A DNA stretch of 64,000 nucleotides. It comes from Plectrocnemia conspersa (lineage: Eukaryota > Arthropoda > Insecta > Trichoptera > Polycentropodidae). Shown here in pieces: positions 13,508-25,495 of the stretch (its first letter is position 1; the number at the start of each line of letters is the position of its first letter). The notes beneath the pieces are model-generated. The model was not told the origin of the DNA. It was given only the letters and a program-made list of their open reading frames with translations, and made no database searches. The stretch spans positions 186,001 through 250,000 of the forward strand of contig VTFK01000215.1 in NCBI GenBank assembly GCA_009617715.1, in the 5' to 3' direction. A program made the position numbers and the translations under genes.

Positions 13508-13740
13508 ATAACTTTCACGAATGTTGATATTTACTTATGAAGAAACTTTGAGGGAACAATATGTCCAGGGGAGCAATTGTCTGGAAACTATTCGTCAGGA
13601 AACTAGCTCAGCAATATTTGAGAATAAACTGGACTGTCAGGTGTGCAAAAGCTTTTCCATGAAGCACCAGATAAAGACGCCTTCTCCATAGTGATAGCCG
13701 AAGTTTAGGAGCGTTATAGGGCACATTGAAAATATGAAGA

Positions 13741-14135
13741 AGTGTTACTCCACACCGAGCAAGCGTATGTCTATTTAACTGTTTATATGTTTTTTTTTTT
13801 TTTTAGGCATTTTAGATTTTTAAACAAAGTGTTTATATATAGTGTAAAACTACGTGGGGATATATGCAATATAAAATTGTGAGGACAAATAAAAATAAGT
13901 GTGTAAAAAAAATCGCTTATAAAATTTCGTTACAAATTTACAAGCATAGAAATTTATAATACTAAAATTCTAATTGTTTTACACCAAACAAGTTTTTTTT
14001 TTATTATTATTTTTAAAAGCTTTTTTTTAATTATAAAACACTTTGTTATGTTATATGGGATTATATGGTATTGCCTAAAATATAAAATTTGAAGTTTCAG
14101 TTTTAAAAAAATGAATAGGGTTACTCCACACCGAG
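13741..14135. repeat. Diverged ~150-190-bp repeat units (cluster 2)
   Basis: This is the same family as 11575-12050. GTTACTCCACACCGAGCAAG occurs at 13743 and again near 14109, with the shared ATGCAATATAAAATT and GTGTGTAAAAAAAATCGCT blocks between them. An open frame at 13954-14142 on the minus strand lies wholly inside the repeat and is not a gene. Confidence 0.6.
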
Positions 14136-15000
14136 CAAGCATATGTTATTTATTTATTATAATACCCTTTTACTTTTATATATTAGTTTTATTGGCATTA
14201 TAACATCAAACCCTTTGGATCTGAGATATGTGATAAGTTAAATGAAATTACTTTTTAGAGGTGGAAGCAAGGGTTATCTACAAGCTGTAAAAATCATTGC
14301 TTGATTTATTTTAATTTTTAATTTAAAAGTAATTGTTCAGATTTGCAACTTTTAATAAAAAAATCTGTTACTTAATAGCTAAATATTTATGCCAGCTTAT
14401 GAGTTCGAAGTTTTATAAATAGGAATGTAATTAATGAATCGAATGAGGAAAAATTGCACAAGTAAACTACTCTGCGGAACTCTAGCTGAAATTATTTAAC
14501 AAAACAGCATAGCTTTAATATTTAATAATTTAGCATATAATGTGTATACTAGCTGTTAAATGCATTTCGTGAAAACTAAACTATTGTTTTATAAATTTAC
14601 TACCAAAAAATGGCAATAATTAAATGCAAATGTAATAGACTACACTTTCCATTGGGTTTTTAGTTAGTCCAGATAGTAAGGAAACACTTACTACACTATA
14701 AATATTTAAGATAGATAGTAAAATTCGTTAAAAGTTTTTTTCGAAATAATGTATGTATAGAATTTTGAGCAAGCTTAATATGTTAATTGTCTGATTATCT
14801 ATAACTGATTCGCAATCTTTACAAAACACACATATGACTTTATACATTTGCGAGTGTGTATAATTCTGTGTCAACAAATAAAATGTTTGAAAAGTGCTAG
14901 CTAGCATCTCAAAATTTTCTAAATCAGTTTCGGTCTGTTTACATCAGAAATACTCTCTATTTTACTATATTTACCACTTGGAAACTATACATTTGACACT
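14136..15000. other. AT-rich spacer, nothing recognised
   Basis: No open frame, repeat or RNA-like signal was supported in this stretch. Confidence 0.5.
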
Positions 15001-15600
15001 AAGGGGTGCGGTATTTAGGAGGCGTAGTATCCGGGGTTGCAGACCCTCTGGGGATGCGGTCATCTAGGCGCACTTTGGCGTCGTAGACTCAGTTAATAAC
15101 TTAGGGGCGCTCTCTGGTATGTAGACTAAGAGGGCCTAGTTCCCGTGGATGCAGCTCTAGAAACTGCAGTCTCTGGAGGCATCAATATAGAAAGTGACAA
15201 GGGCGAAAAAGTTTTAATCAGATTTTTCCTTATATCAGAGAAAATTTTGACCCACGTTGGGCAATATACTTTTCAGAGACGACTAAAGCCGTGGCTTAAA
15301 TCCGTTATATCTGGTATATAGAGGAGTGCAGCGGCTTTTGAAAACATAACATTTGGAAAATTTAGACGACTCATCGATGAGTCACCTCTTTCTCTGCTTT
15401 CTTGGACGCAGTTTGGCGTGAAACCTGTGGTCGCTAGGGGCGTACGGTGAGATATAATCAATGAGAAGAAGCATGCGGAACGCATGTAACGCACGCCCTT
15501 ATTTCTCTCACTCTCGTCAGTTAACACGCGAGCGAGCGAAAGGGAATGTATATCACCGTACGCGCCTGGTTGTCGCCGCTATAACTATTTTTTTTTTTAT
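15001..15600. repeat. GC-richer segment sharing a core with the TIR element family
   Basis: About 15490-15560 contains CTCTCACTCTCGTCAGTTAA, then CACGCGAGCGAGCGAAAGGG, then TATATCACCG. This closely matches the internal core of the TIR elements at 18435, 57325 and 63520. The flanks GGGGCGTACGGTGAGATATA (from about 15437) and its near reverse complement at about 15549-15569 form an inverted repeat about 130 bp across. An 84-codon minus-strand open frame (15273-15527) covers this segment. It shares a short Asp-Glu-Ser-Glu-Arg string with the matching frame in another copy, which reflects shared repeat DNA and not a proven protein. Confidence 0.5.
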
Positions 15601-18434
15601 TTGTTTCGATATTAAAACAGTGTTCAAAATGCGCTAAGAATTTGAATCTAAGAACATCAAATGATTTATTAAGTGTTTTACTTTCTGTATTTTTTTAATT
15701 CTATACTGTTCGAATTTAAATAAAATAAAAATAGATTCAATGTACGTGTTTTGGTTCAAAAGTTTGAAAATTTAGAACCGTTTCTCATATCGCAAGTTTA
15801 AGGCGTGTCTCTAGAGAACGGTATAAATAATGTTCAAGTAGCAATTTCTAAAGCTTAAATGTCGCAAGATTCGCTACTTATTCCTAACACACATGAATCT
15901 TTCATGACTCGAAAGTGGCCGCTTATCTATTATTCGTGTGCAATTGAAACCGTTTCGACGCATGAAATATTTCTTCGAATGTATAATGAACTATTCGTGA
16001 TAGTGTTTTGTAATGTACAGTAAACCTATTTACAATGTGCATAGTTTATTAACATTCGTTTTCAACGACTTAAAAAAATAGCAACTAAATAAACAATGGG
16101 TTCTTTGGACCAAATCTGTTTTAATTTATTCCTTTTGTTCCAAATTTAGCCTCAATGAGTTTCGATTAATATTTATTGAGAATTCATTGAATGTATAATG
16201 TAATATGAAAATAAAAATATGACTCAAATGAGTTTTGTTTTATGAAAATTAATTGTTAATTTAGTAAAACAATAAAAACAATTTTAAATACATATTTTAT
16301 ATTAACAGAAAAACTCATTATGGCCACAGGAGTGAATTAAGGTTAAAGTTCAAGTATGAAAAGATTAAAAGTGTGTCAACGTTCATTGACATCGTTTAAC
16401 ATTTAGTCATAAATGCTCCATTTGATTTTGTCATTCAAATGCATATAAATTAATTTATGAATTAATTAAAATATTATATAGCTTCACAAAAATCATAAAT
16501 TATGTATCAACTATATTATTTTAAATAATGGTTAGAATATTATTTAGATTTTAATTTATAATTAATCTTCAATTAATTTATAATATGATATGTATCAGTT
16601 TAATGGATCATAATCCTTAACAATTGTGTGTAATACATAGTCCTCGTGTTCAAGTATGAAACACCTAAGCTGTTGTATATCCGATAAGCGCAATTTACAA
16701 AATTTGATACGAATCCATTGAAATTCAATAAACTAAACCAACGTCTTACACTGAATATTTCAATTGCGACGCAAATTCTTATTTTATGTATAATAAAAGA
16801 AAATTAGAAGGCTTCAGAGATTATCTTATATATATTTCTCAGAGAAAAGGGGTTCAAAAATATTCACGCCTTAAAAATAGATGCTCTATTCAAATTCTTA
16901 AAATACCATTTCTGTATATGATCTTTATATATTTTTATAGTACAATAAAACATGTATTGAATATAATAATGTATATATATAAATATTGAGATATTTCGAA
17001 AGGTTGATTTTTTGCTATACAACAGTAACAATAAATTACAATAGTGAAATAGAACGCAATTAAGCATGCATGTCTATTCGATTTGCATTGATATATGCGA
17101 AGACATGGTAAACTCATTAAGATGATATATGAGACGACAAAGTAAATATGGAGTGGTATGGAGAAATTTTTCAATCAGACAGTTTAACAACTTGAGCTGT
17201 AATATATTTACAATGGTAGCCATGTAACGAACGGTATTTATACACGCCATTGTATATTATGGCATATAAACATTTGTTTTATTATGGCAATGTAAAAATA
17301 TTTTCTGGTTCATATTTATGTGGTTAACGGTTCATGTCACGAAGTTTACGTTCATTGTTTTTAAAAATATTTATAATCCTAATAAGATAAGCTTCGATTA
17401 TTATGTAGGTTGAATTTATTAATGTTACAGTTTTAACATTGTAATTAAAAGTTAAAAATCTATTAATTTAAGATCTAGATTGTTTCATATAAAGTAGCAA
17501 TTTTTATTTAGTTAAAAACGGCCCGCAAAATTAAACTACACCTTTAAAATAAATAACCTTTTTTTATTTATTTCACGAAATATATAATATAGGTAGTTCG
17601 GTAATAGACAATTTTTTCTTTTATGCATTATGGTGTCGACAAAATATTTACATATTTATGCACATATATAATTAATTTATCAACATCCATAGAATATATC
17701 AATATAGTTACTTTATAAACAAGATGAGTAACTCATTATCTCGCTGTTTTTGGAATGTTGTTTTTTGTTTGGTGTGACACGTATAGCCGCCACAGTCAGA
17801 TTTTTTATTTTATCTATTCAATCAAGCACTGCTAAATTTCACATATATTTATAAAATTATTATTTTTGGAAGGGGAAGAGGGGACAAATTCCCGAGGCCC
17901 GTTCTCCTTGAGAGACCCGATAAAAATCATAGCAAAAATACATATATTCATAAAAAAAATTTATTTGCGATGTACATACGTACAGATGCATTTCAGATAT
18001 AAGTTCCTTTGGCCCTTTTTTTATACATACAACAAATAAAAAAGAAGTGGAACATTGCCTTCAAAAGCACACTTTCACAATAAACTTTATTATTCAAAAG
18101 AACAGGCTGTATTATTTTACGCAGCTCCATTTCATAAATTGTTTTTGAACCTTTAAAAAAATATTAGACATAAGAGGAAATATTCAACGAATGTAAATTT
18201 TTAGCAGTAAATTTAGGTATTCGATTTAAATTTTGATTTAAATTGGAAGAAGCAAAAAAATAACGAAGAATTAACTAGTTCAAAATAAATTTAATATTTT
18301 CATAAGTTGTTTTAACATTAATTTGACAACTAGATTTAATTTAGCAAAATAAATTACTCAGTTTCATGTGGTTATTCACGACTTGAATGACGAGGAGATT
18401 CGGAAAAAGGCAAAAATCTGCAAAATAAATATAA
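15601..18434. other. AT-rich spacer, no gene seen
   Basis: Overlapping short frames near 16786-17174 on both strands are AT-driven. A short GC-rich patch near 17870-17925 (GGAAGGGGAAGAGGGGAC, then GAGGCCCG) looks like a worn transposon fragment, but no ends could be paired. Confidence 0.5.
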
Positions 18435-19509
18435 TGCTTGCACTACACTCTCTGGAAGTTGTCCGAACCGAAGTTCAACTGAAGTCGGCCGAGGTCGGAC
18501 GGCGGGCGTGAATGCCACAAATTTCATATGCCGTCCGGATGGCGGGCGTGAATGACGTACGCACGGCAGCTAGCATATTTGCGCGCGATCAAAAAATGTG
18601 CGAAATAATCGCAATTTTTAAATTGTCATATTATTAAAATTACGCTATTAATAATTATAAAAGTTTGTGTGGGCGCTCACCAATACAATATCCGTGAAAA
18701 CTTTTTGGTCGTAAATATTCAATTTACGCAAAATCTTTGTCGGCTTTTGCAAAATGTCATAAGGCATAAAATTGATACTTCAGAATACGAACACCACATC
18801 TGTGACTATCCTAGAATTTGTCGCCATCGATTCTAAATAAGAATTCGTTATGGTGTGACATTTATATAAACCGATCTAGGAAAATACATAAGGATATTCG
18901 AAACGATTTTTTTTAACAAAATCAAGTAACACTAATTATTTTTTAATTATTTAATTTTATACGAAAAAAAATATAATAACGATATTTGTTCAAAGAATAT
19001 ACTATCAAAACTATAATTAATCCCTTTTGGTGCTCTAAAATATTCAAAGATCAGTAAGATCTGTTGAAGTCCCCGATAAGCATGTGTTATTTTAATTTGA
19101 CCACGTGGCTACGATGTAGCGCTCGACATGCGTGTTAACCATAGGACGCCTACGCGCATACTGAAATTGAAGCGAGTTACTCGTTCTATCTCAGTTTGCG
19201 AAACACCATATCATTATCTCTCTCACTCTCGTCACTTAACACGCGAGAGAAGAAAGGGGAAGTATCTCACCGCTCGCGCTCGAAAAAGCAGCTCTGATTT
19301 CGGTACCTTTGACTTCGGTCCGTTTGCCGACAAAATTTGAATGCGCTCGAAGCTGGCCAAGTTGACCGAATTACCGCCACTTTACCTCGCGTTCTCGGTA
19401 ACCTCAGACAACTTCCGAGAGATTTTATACCGAACTCGACCGAAGTAACCCACTATATTCTCCATCCTTGGCCAACATTGACCAACTTCCAGAGAGTGTA
19501 GTGCAGGCA
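18435..19509 (+). mobile_element. Non-coding TIR DNA transposon, copy A
   Basis: The element starts TGCTTGCACTACACTCTCTG and ends CAGAGAGTGTAGTGCAGGCA, which are inverted repeats of about 27 bp. Near its left end GGCGGGCGTGAATG occurs twice as a direct repeat. The internal core has CTCTCACTCTCGTCACTTAA followed by an ACGCGAGAG word, and the right arm holds CTCGACCGAAGTAACC. The 1,075-bp body has no convincing coding frame. Copies B (57325) and C (63520) confirm a family. Immediate flanks (TAA before, TAG after) hint at a 3-bp duplication but are not identical, so the superfamily is open. Confidence 0.8.
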
Positions 19510-20155
19510 TAGCAGGGATCTTGGTGAGTTATCCGAATAAATATTACATTTAAAACCAATACATTATGCAAATATTGAAATTAAAAATATTTTACTAAAA
19601 CATATGCTAAATAAAATAAAACAATATTTCCTTATAAAATAAAATAGGTGTTTTTTGTGCAATCCTCTTAGTGTAGATATTCATTCTCTTCGGCCATCTC
19701 ATTTTCATTTCTGAGCGCATATTCATAACTAACCATAAACACCACCCTCATTAATTTAATAAGGGTCTACGACCCAATTGTGCCATACAATTATCAAGTC
19801 CGACTACTCCCAAGTCGTGTGTATAAATAATTGGCTGTTGAATGACAACGAACGGAACCACCTAATCCAACGCCGACGTATTTATGACCCTAGTTGACCA
19901 GCCCCTGATACTGAATATGTACAGGGTGTGACGAAAATGCTGACGCCGCTATTAAACCTGACCTTTCTGTGCCAGCTTGTTGATTTATGGCCAGTCGTTT
20001 ATCGCGCTAGTAAAGGTCGCGACGGAAAATGAGGAAAAGCTGGCGAGAAAATCAGACAGTGGAGTGACAATTTTAAATACCAGCTGTACAAAACAAAAAA
20101 TAAAAATAATACAATCAATAACTTATATTTACACGAAATCACGATATTCTTTAAA
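19510..20155. other. Moderately complex spacer, possible conserved noncoding DNA
   Basis: About 19680-20060 is less AT-rich than its surroundings and non-repetitive. A 66-codon frame at 19977-20177 runs into the tRNA-like sequence and is not supported as a gene. Confidence 0.4.
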
Positions 20156-20236
20156 GCATGATAGTTCAGTGGTATAGTCGATGACTAATACCTGAAGGAC
20201 CTGGGTTCAAATCCTATATAGGCCCTAGTGTTTTTT
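20156..20236 (+). tRNA. tRNA-like sequence with Pol III box A, box B and T-run (pseudo-tRNA or SINE head)
   Basis: TAGTTCAGTGGTATAG resembles the tRNA D-arm/box A, and GGGTTCAAATCC resembles the T-arm/box B, at near-normal spacing. A TTTTTT run follows at about 20231, where a Pol III terminator would sit. The acceptor ends (GCATGAT and ATAGGCC) do not pair, and the anticodon arm does not fold cleanly, so this is not a functional tRNA. A tRNA-derived SINE head or a decayed tRNA gene fits. A related shorter copy lies at 24109. Confidence 0.5.
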
Positions 20237-20659
20237 ATTCATCACAGAATAGGTTTTCCAACATGTCCCTAATTTTATGACTTAGTGCCATGTCAACAAC
20301 GTAAAATATATAGAAATAAAAATAACTTATTGAAAATAATAATCAAGATAAGTACTAACCAGGGAGGTAAGCAAAAATATTTTGAATGAAATTTATAAGA
20401 CAAAGCACTTTACCATTTTTTTCTATTGTAACTGTTCTATTGAGGAAAGGTTCATTTAATTTATCGAATCAAAAAAATACAATGCAGAGGATCTGGCAAA
20501 AAAAATTTGGGTAAATTGCAGACTGACAACTTTGATATTGAATACCTCGGTTCAGTGACGATTGAACCCTCGGATATTTGTTCCCCAGGACTCTCGATCC
20601 CCAAAGTTTATTTAAGTAATTATATTCCTTCCGCGAAGGGTATAAATATATAATATAAT

Positions 20660-21655
20660 ATTTAAATAGGATGAAATAATTTATTTAAATTATATGCATT
20701 TTTTTATATTATTCGTATGTATTTTATTTTTAATTAATTTTCTTATAATTATTATTGTATTAAAATATATATTTAGTTGTTATATTTAATTGTACTTTAA
20801 ATAAAGTATTGTTTATTTATTATCATATATATTGAATCGATTAAGTTTTATTATTATTTGGAAAAATTTTATAGTTCAGTAAATGTAATTCCTTCATTAA
20901 ATATTTTTGATGAAAATATAGTTATATTTTATGTAAGTTATATTTAAAACTTGTATTTATGTATATTAATAAATAAAGAAATTTAATCTTGAAAGCGCAT
21001 TGAAATAAAAAGTATTTACAGGAAATATTATTATTAGCTATTTAGATTAAAAATTATAGTTTCTTTAAAAAGTTTATCGTTACTTGGAAAACAAGATATC
21101 TCAACTTAATAACAATTTAGTGATTACCATTGAATATATTTTATAACTCTAATATGTAAGATTGAATTAATTCATAATTATAATAACGATGGTTATTTAG
21201 TATAATAGTTATATAACAGTTATTTGCGATATTTCTGATTTTATATGTATAGATACGTTTTTATATAGTATATTAATTTATTATGAATTTTATTTCAAAT
21301 AAATTTGCATATAGTTTATTTTATATTTACATAAATATTTAGTTATTTATTAAATTATACTTGGATTTAATTTGATTTTTATTTATTATAATATATCGTT
21401 AATTTTTTTTTCTTTACCATATATTAAATGTTTACTTATTTTATTTATAAATTTAAGAAAATCAATTATTTATTTAGATATAGATACAAATTAATTATTA
21501 AAACGTTTTTGTATAATATGAAAATATGTGTAATTAGTTTCCAATTTATATTTTTTTAACTGTTTGTAACATTTTTAATTATCTGAAATTATTTTATGTA
21601 ATTTCGTAATATTGAGCATTATTTTTTATAAATTTGCTTCCATTCAATTAAAATT
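20660..21655. repeat. AT-rich inverted-repeat segment related to 12901-13220
   Basis: The left end ATTTAAATAGGATGAAATAA and the right end TAAATTTGCTTCCATTCAAT echo the arms of the segment at 12901-13220. Downstream words (ACAACCTTCACGGATGCTGG, then GAAGAACATTTGAGGGATCA) parallel ACTTTCACGAATGTTGAT and GAAACTTTGAGGGAACAA at about 13510-13560. The copies are very diverged, and the interior here is about 700 bp longer. Confidence 0.4.
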
Positions 21656-22054
21656 TAATATTATATATTTACAACCTTCACGGATGCTGGTATTTTACAA
21701 ATATAAATACTTGAAGAACATTTGAGGGATCAATAGTGCTATGACATTAGCACGAATATTACTGGGAAATATAAAAAAGTACAATCTCGAATTATTGAAG
21801 TATATGAATTTGCATATTTTTTACTATGTGCGTGGTGAGTTTTTTTAGTGCAGTCTAAAATTTATTCCAATTCTTTTCTTTGTCAGATGGAAAATATCTG
21901 TGTCTTTACGTTGAAAAACTAGAGTTTTTTATAAGGTTTTTACAATATAATATTCGAAGCATTGATTTTAAATATTTTTATTAAATCCATAGATCCGATT
22001 GTTGTTGTTTGAGTTAAGACACGTTAATTTAGTTTAAAATTTCTATTCCTGATG

Positions 22055-22160
22055 AATATGTAGCAAATTAAAAAAACACGAGAGCAATTGTCCGTGAGAG
22101 CGATTATCCCTGAGTGCAATTGTCCTTGAAAGCAAATGTCACCGAACCGTTTTTTTTATA
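22055..22160 (+). repeat. Minisatellite of ~16-bp AGCAATTGTCCGTGAG units
   Basis: At least four degenerate units of the form AGCAATTGTCCNTGAG follow a lead-in CTGATGAATATGTAGCAAA. The same lead-in and units occur at 58463-58610, so the minisatellite is part of a dispersed element. Here it sits directly upstream of a jockey relic and could be its 5' UTR. Confidence 0.7.
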
Positions 22161-22174
22161 CTGGAGGTTGAGGC

Positions 22175-23110
22175 TGCAGTTATCCATAAAATTTTCTTTG
22201 ATTATAACAATGCCGATTGGAAGGGTTTCAGGAGTATTGTCGAGTCCCGTATAGTGGTTAGGTGACAGAATTATGCCCCAACGGATACTAAAACAATCGA
22301 CGATAATCTTAATTAATTAACAACCGTAGTCGAACAAGCTAAAATATCATCAGTACCGACACGTAAAAATTTTCATAATTATATTAAGCAACTACATTGA
22401 TTATTAGATTAAATAAAATCAAAAATAAAATGAGAAAGCAATGCGATAAAAATATGAACTTTGAAATTTAAAACCAACAGGAAATTCATTATGGAAAGTA
22501 ACTAAATCGCTTAAAAATAAATACGCAGAAATTCCACGGTCAAAAACTGAAAATCACGGATCAGGTAGAGATGCTAGCTGACACTTAACACTTAACTTTA
22601 CTTAAACACTAAAACGAATAGTTATGGAATAGATAGATTAGATAACACGTAGATTAAAAACTTTCCTGGAATTCGTATGCACATTACTTAACAAACTTCT
22701 ATAACGCCTGCTTAATTTTTGGTTATTTCCCAAAAGTATGGAAAACCGTTAAAATTTTTTCGATAGAAAAACCCAATAAGAATCCTACAAATCCGATTAG
22801 TTATCGCCCCATCAGTTAATATAATTCATGCATTTAAAAGATTCTTTGGGGAATAAAATTATTAACGAACAGTTTGGTTTCCGCGAAAATCGCTCGACAA
22901 ACATAAATTTAATAGTTTAACGAAGCACATATGCGCTAATTTAATTAAAAAAGAGTACGGGACTTTTAATCTTATTGCTAGATATAGAAAAAGCTTTCGA
23001 CACAATATGGCATGACAGTTTGCTTCATAAATTATACAAAAAAAGACTAAGAGCGCAAAAAATAAAAGACAATTAAATGATTTTGCCTTTATCTGCAGCT
23101 TTATAGTGCA
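22175..23110 (+). pseudogene. Jockey-clade LINE relic (linker and RT)
   Basis: Degenerate plus-strand frames give a consistent jockey order: NADWKGFRSIVESRI and IDDNLN-LTTVVEQAK (the linker after the endonuclease); SLWKVTKSLKNKYAEIP; YNACLIFGYFPKVWKTVK; NPTNPISYRPIS; then NEQFGFRE-type remains; and LLDIEKAFDTIWHDSLLHKL, with the first catalytic Asp of the RT palm. Similarity ends near 23100, so the FxDD motif and C-terminus are gone. Frameshifts and stops are frequent. The match to the copy at 4809-6180 (IEKAFDT, PISYRPIS) shows the same or a close family. Confidence 0.75.
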
Positions 23111-23239
23111 AGAAACAGGGTCAATATTTTACTACAATAAAAAAACATAACTGTAAGTTAATTGTAAATTTAAGAAATACAATAATCACAATCATAAATG
23201 AAATGTTTCATAATTTGCAACAAAAGTGTAGATATAAAA

Positions 23240-23300
23240 ACCCCGTTGTAACGCATTGGGCTTACGCCCATCAGGTTACGATTTATTAAAAATAAATATA
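23240..23300. repeat. Dispersed repeat, copy 1 (GTTGTAACGCATTGGGCTTA)
   Basis: GTTGTAACGCATTGGGCTTA followed by CGCCCATCAGGTTACGA and an AATAAAT-rich stretch reappears with a few changes at 45659-45715. The family is unknown, and a LINE or SINE 3' end is plausible. An open frame at 23170-23382 on the minus strand crosses it and is not a gene. Confidence 0.6.
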
Positions 23301-23529
23301 AAAATTTAATTTCCTTAAAATCGTTTAAGCAATGTGAATATGAAGCTTTAACGATGTTATGAATACACAGACAAGCTAACAAAAAGCATCCATACAGAAG
23401 TACTTATTGATAAGTACTAGTTTGGCATTGATGGAAATATATCTTTACATTTAAGTATATGTTATTTTCTTGATCAAACATATAAGCGGAATTATACATC
23501 TCAAATTCAAATATCGTTCTAAATTACAC

Positions 23530-23860
23530 CATTTTACAAAGCACGCGATCGTGTTTGTAAGCCAAAACTGGTTGGATTTGGCCTTTTAACGTCGAGAGCA
23601 AACCCTAAGGGTTAGAGTGGACTATATGGCGATAATGGGCATGTAATTAAAACGGCCGTTTTATGGCCGACTTCACCATTGAGATACGGTAATTTGTGGC
23701 TTGGCAATTTTCTAACGTTAAGTGCCACATGAGCTGAAAAATTGATCTCGAGCAAAGTCGATCGTGCGGAATCCCATTACTCGATACCAAGCCGACCCTG
23801 TGATGTATAATACAATTGTGTCGTTGAGCCGTAAGTAAATTTTATATTAACCGATTCAAT
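23530..23860. other. Non-repetitive GC-richer island, candidate regulatory DNA
   Basis: This segment contrasts with the AT-rich surroundings, has no coding frame, and contains TAATTAAAACGGCCGTTTTA then TGGCC. That includes a homeodomain-type TAATTA and a TTTATGGCC word like Abd-B/Cdx-class sites. It has no terminal repeats. Enhancer function is inference only. Confidence 0.3.
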
Positions 23861-24108
23861 GCCACGATACGGTTTTTTACCATAAAATTGTTGCTTTAAA
23901 TCCATTTATTTTTATTTTAAAAAGCAGACATTATACTATTTGATCACATTAGACTAAAGCTGATAAGCAAATCATCATCCAGTTTCTTACAAAAAATTGA
24001 CTTTATTATCATTAGATTTATGATACATCTGCAATACTAATTAAGACTTTCCAAATAAGAATTACTCACTAATAACATTTTTTTTATATACAAAAATATA
24101 ATGAACCA

Positions 24109-24162
24109 GCATGATAGACTTGTACCTGAAAGACGAGGGTTCGAATCCCATATAAATTATGT
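24109..24162 (+). tRNA. Truncated tRNA-like sequence, relative of 20156
   Basis: GCATGATAG, then TACCTGAAAGACGAGGGTTC and GAATCCCATATA, match the copy at 20156 but lack the middle of the D-arm. The box B (GGGTTCGAATCCC) is intact and better than in the other copy. It cannot fold as a whole tRNA. Confidence 0.45.
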
Positions 24163-25210
24163 TTTACTATTTTTTTCTAATATGTGATGAACAATAGTCG
24201 TACTTAGTAACATTTATTGATTCTAAACTGTAAGCATTAATTTATAAACTTTAATATAAAAAAAATATTTCCGGCCTATATAAAAATATATTCGACCCAA
24301 AAGTTACAAATTGGGTTTGAACCAAATATGTTCTTACCAACTTTTACTTATAGCCATAAATTGCGCTGTTCGGTTTGTCACGTGTCTAGTCTTTTTATTA
24401 AAAACGTTCACGTTTGAATTATATTTTAACGTAGATAAAGATTATATATGCTTTTCAATACTTTTTGTATTTCATTTTATATTTAATACTGACTAAAAGT
24501 TTAATTATTTTTAATTAGGTAACAACATAAACATTTAGTTTAGTTATTGTATTGTATTACAAAAGTGTTTCATTTAAAAAAATAATCCCAAGAAATATGA
24601 AATAAAATAAGTTCAAGAGTTATTCATATTACCAAGCACATATTCACTAAAATTATAACACAAATATTATACACCGTACACTTTGGACAATTCATATCGC
24701 AAATTGCGTTTTGGATGTTTTACACTGAGGGACAAAAAAGTGTAGACAATCAACGGGAACAATTGGATTTTTAGTTCCATTTGTGTGCAAGCAGACGTGA
24801 AAACATTTTCACAAAAAAACGTTTATTATACTATACTATTAAATGAGGATAAAAAATAACTAATAAAATACACAACACAACCGCAGATTTTTTTATTAAA
24901 CTATACTATTTTAATATATGTATTATTAACAGCAACAAAAGCAAATTTACGTTTCTTAACACTTTACCTACCGCTCACGCCAATTGGCGTCCTGAGTGTG
25001 CTGAAAGTTAAACACCGCAGACGCCAATTGGCGTCCTGTGTATGTTTTCGTTTCCATGTCAAATAAAAAATATATGTTTAGTGTTTAATTTGCTTTTTTT
25101 TAAGAGATGACTAAATAAATGTATGAATTTTCATTTTATTTTAATTTTTTTTTTTTAATTATATTTAGACAAATGCGAAGGTTTTATAAATATATTTTAT
25201 ATTTCTTTCA

Positions 25211-25495
25211 TCCGGCAGTTTCATTACCAGACAAACTTATGTATCTTCTGATGTGGTCCGAATATTTTAACAAATTTTTCTAGACATGTTATAAATGTAT
25301 CAATGCATCAATTCAAGCCATTAAATGGTTCTCAACATGTGTTCGCCGAAAATAGAAATTAATTATTACATTTCCTTATTATTAGATTTTAAAATTGATT
25401 GATGATTTTAAAATTATAAAAGCAAGTAATCTAGGAATTTAAATAAAAATTATTTAAATTGAGCTCACCAGTGGTTCTCAAACTTTTTCAAATTT
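25211..25495. repeat. Long inverted repeat inside the piggyBac-like element, left arm
   Basis: This ~280-bp arm reappears as its reverse complement at about 27318-27645. Shared landmarks include CCGGCAGT-TCA-TACCAGAC, TTTTTCTAGACATGTTATAA, ATGCATCAATTCAAG, TGGTTCTCAACATGTG and GGTTCTCAAACTTTTT. The last two words are also typical of hAT termini. Confidence 0.8.
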
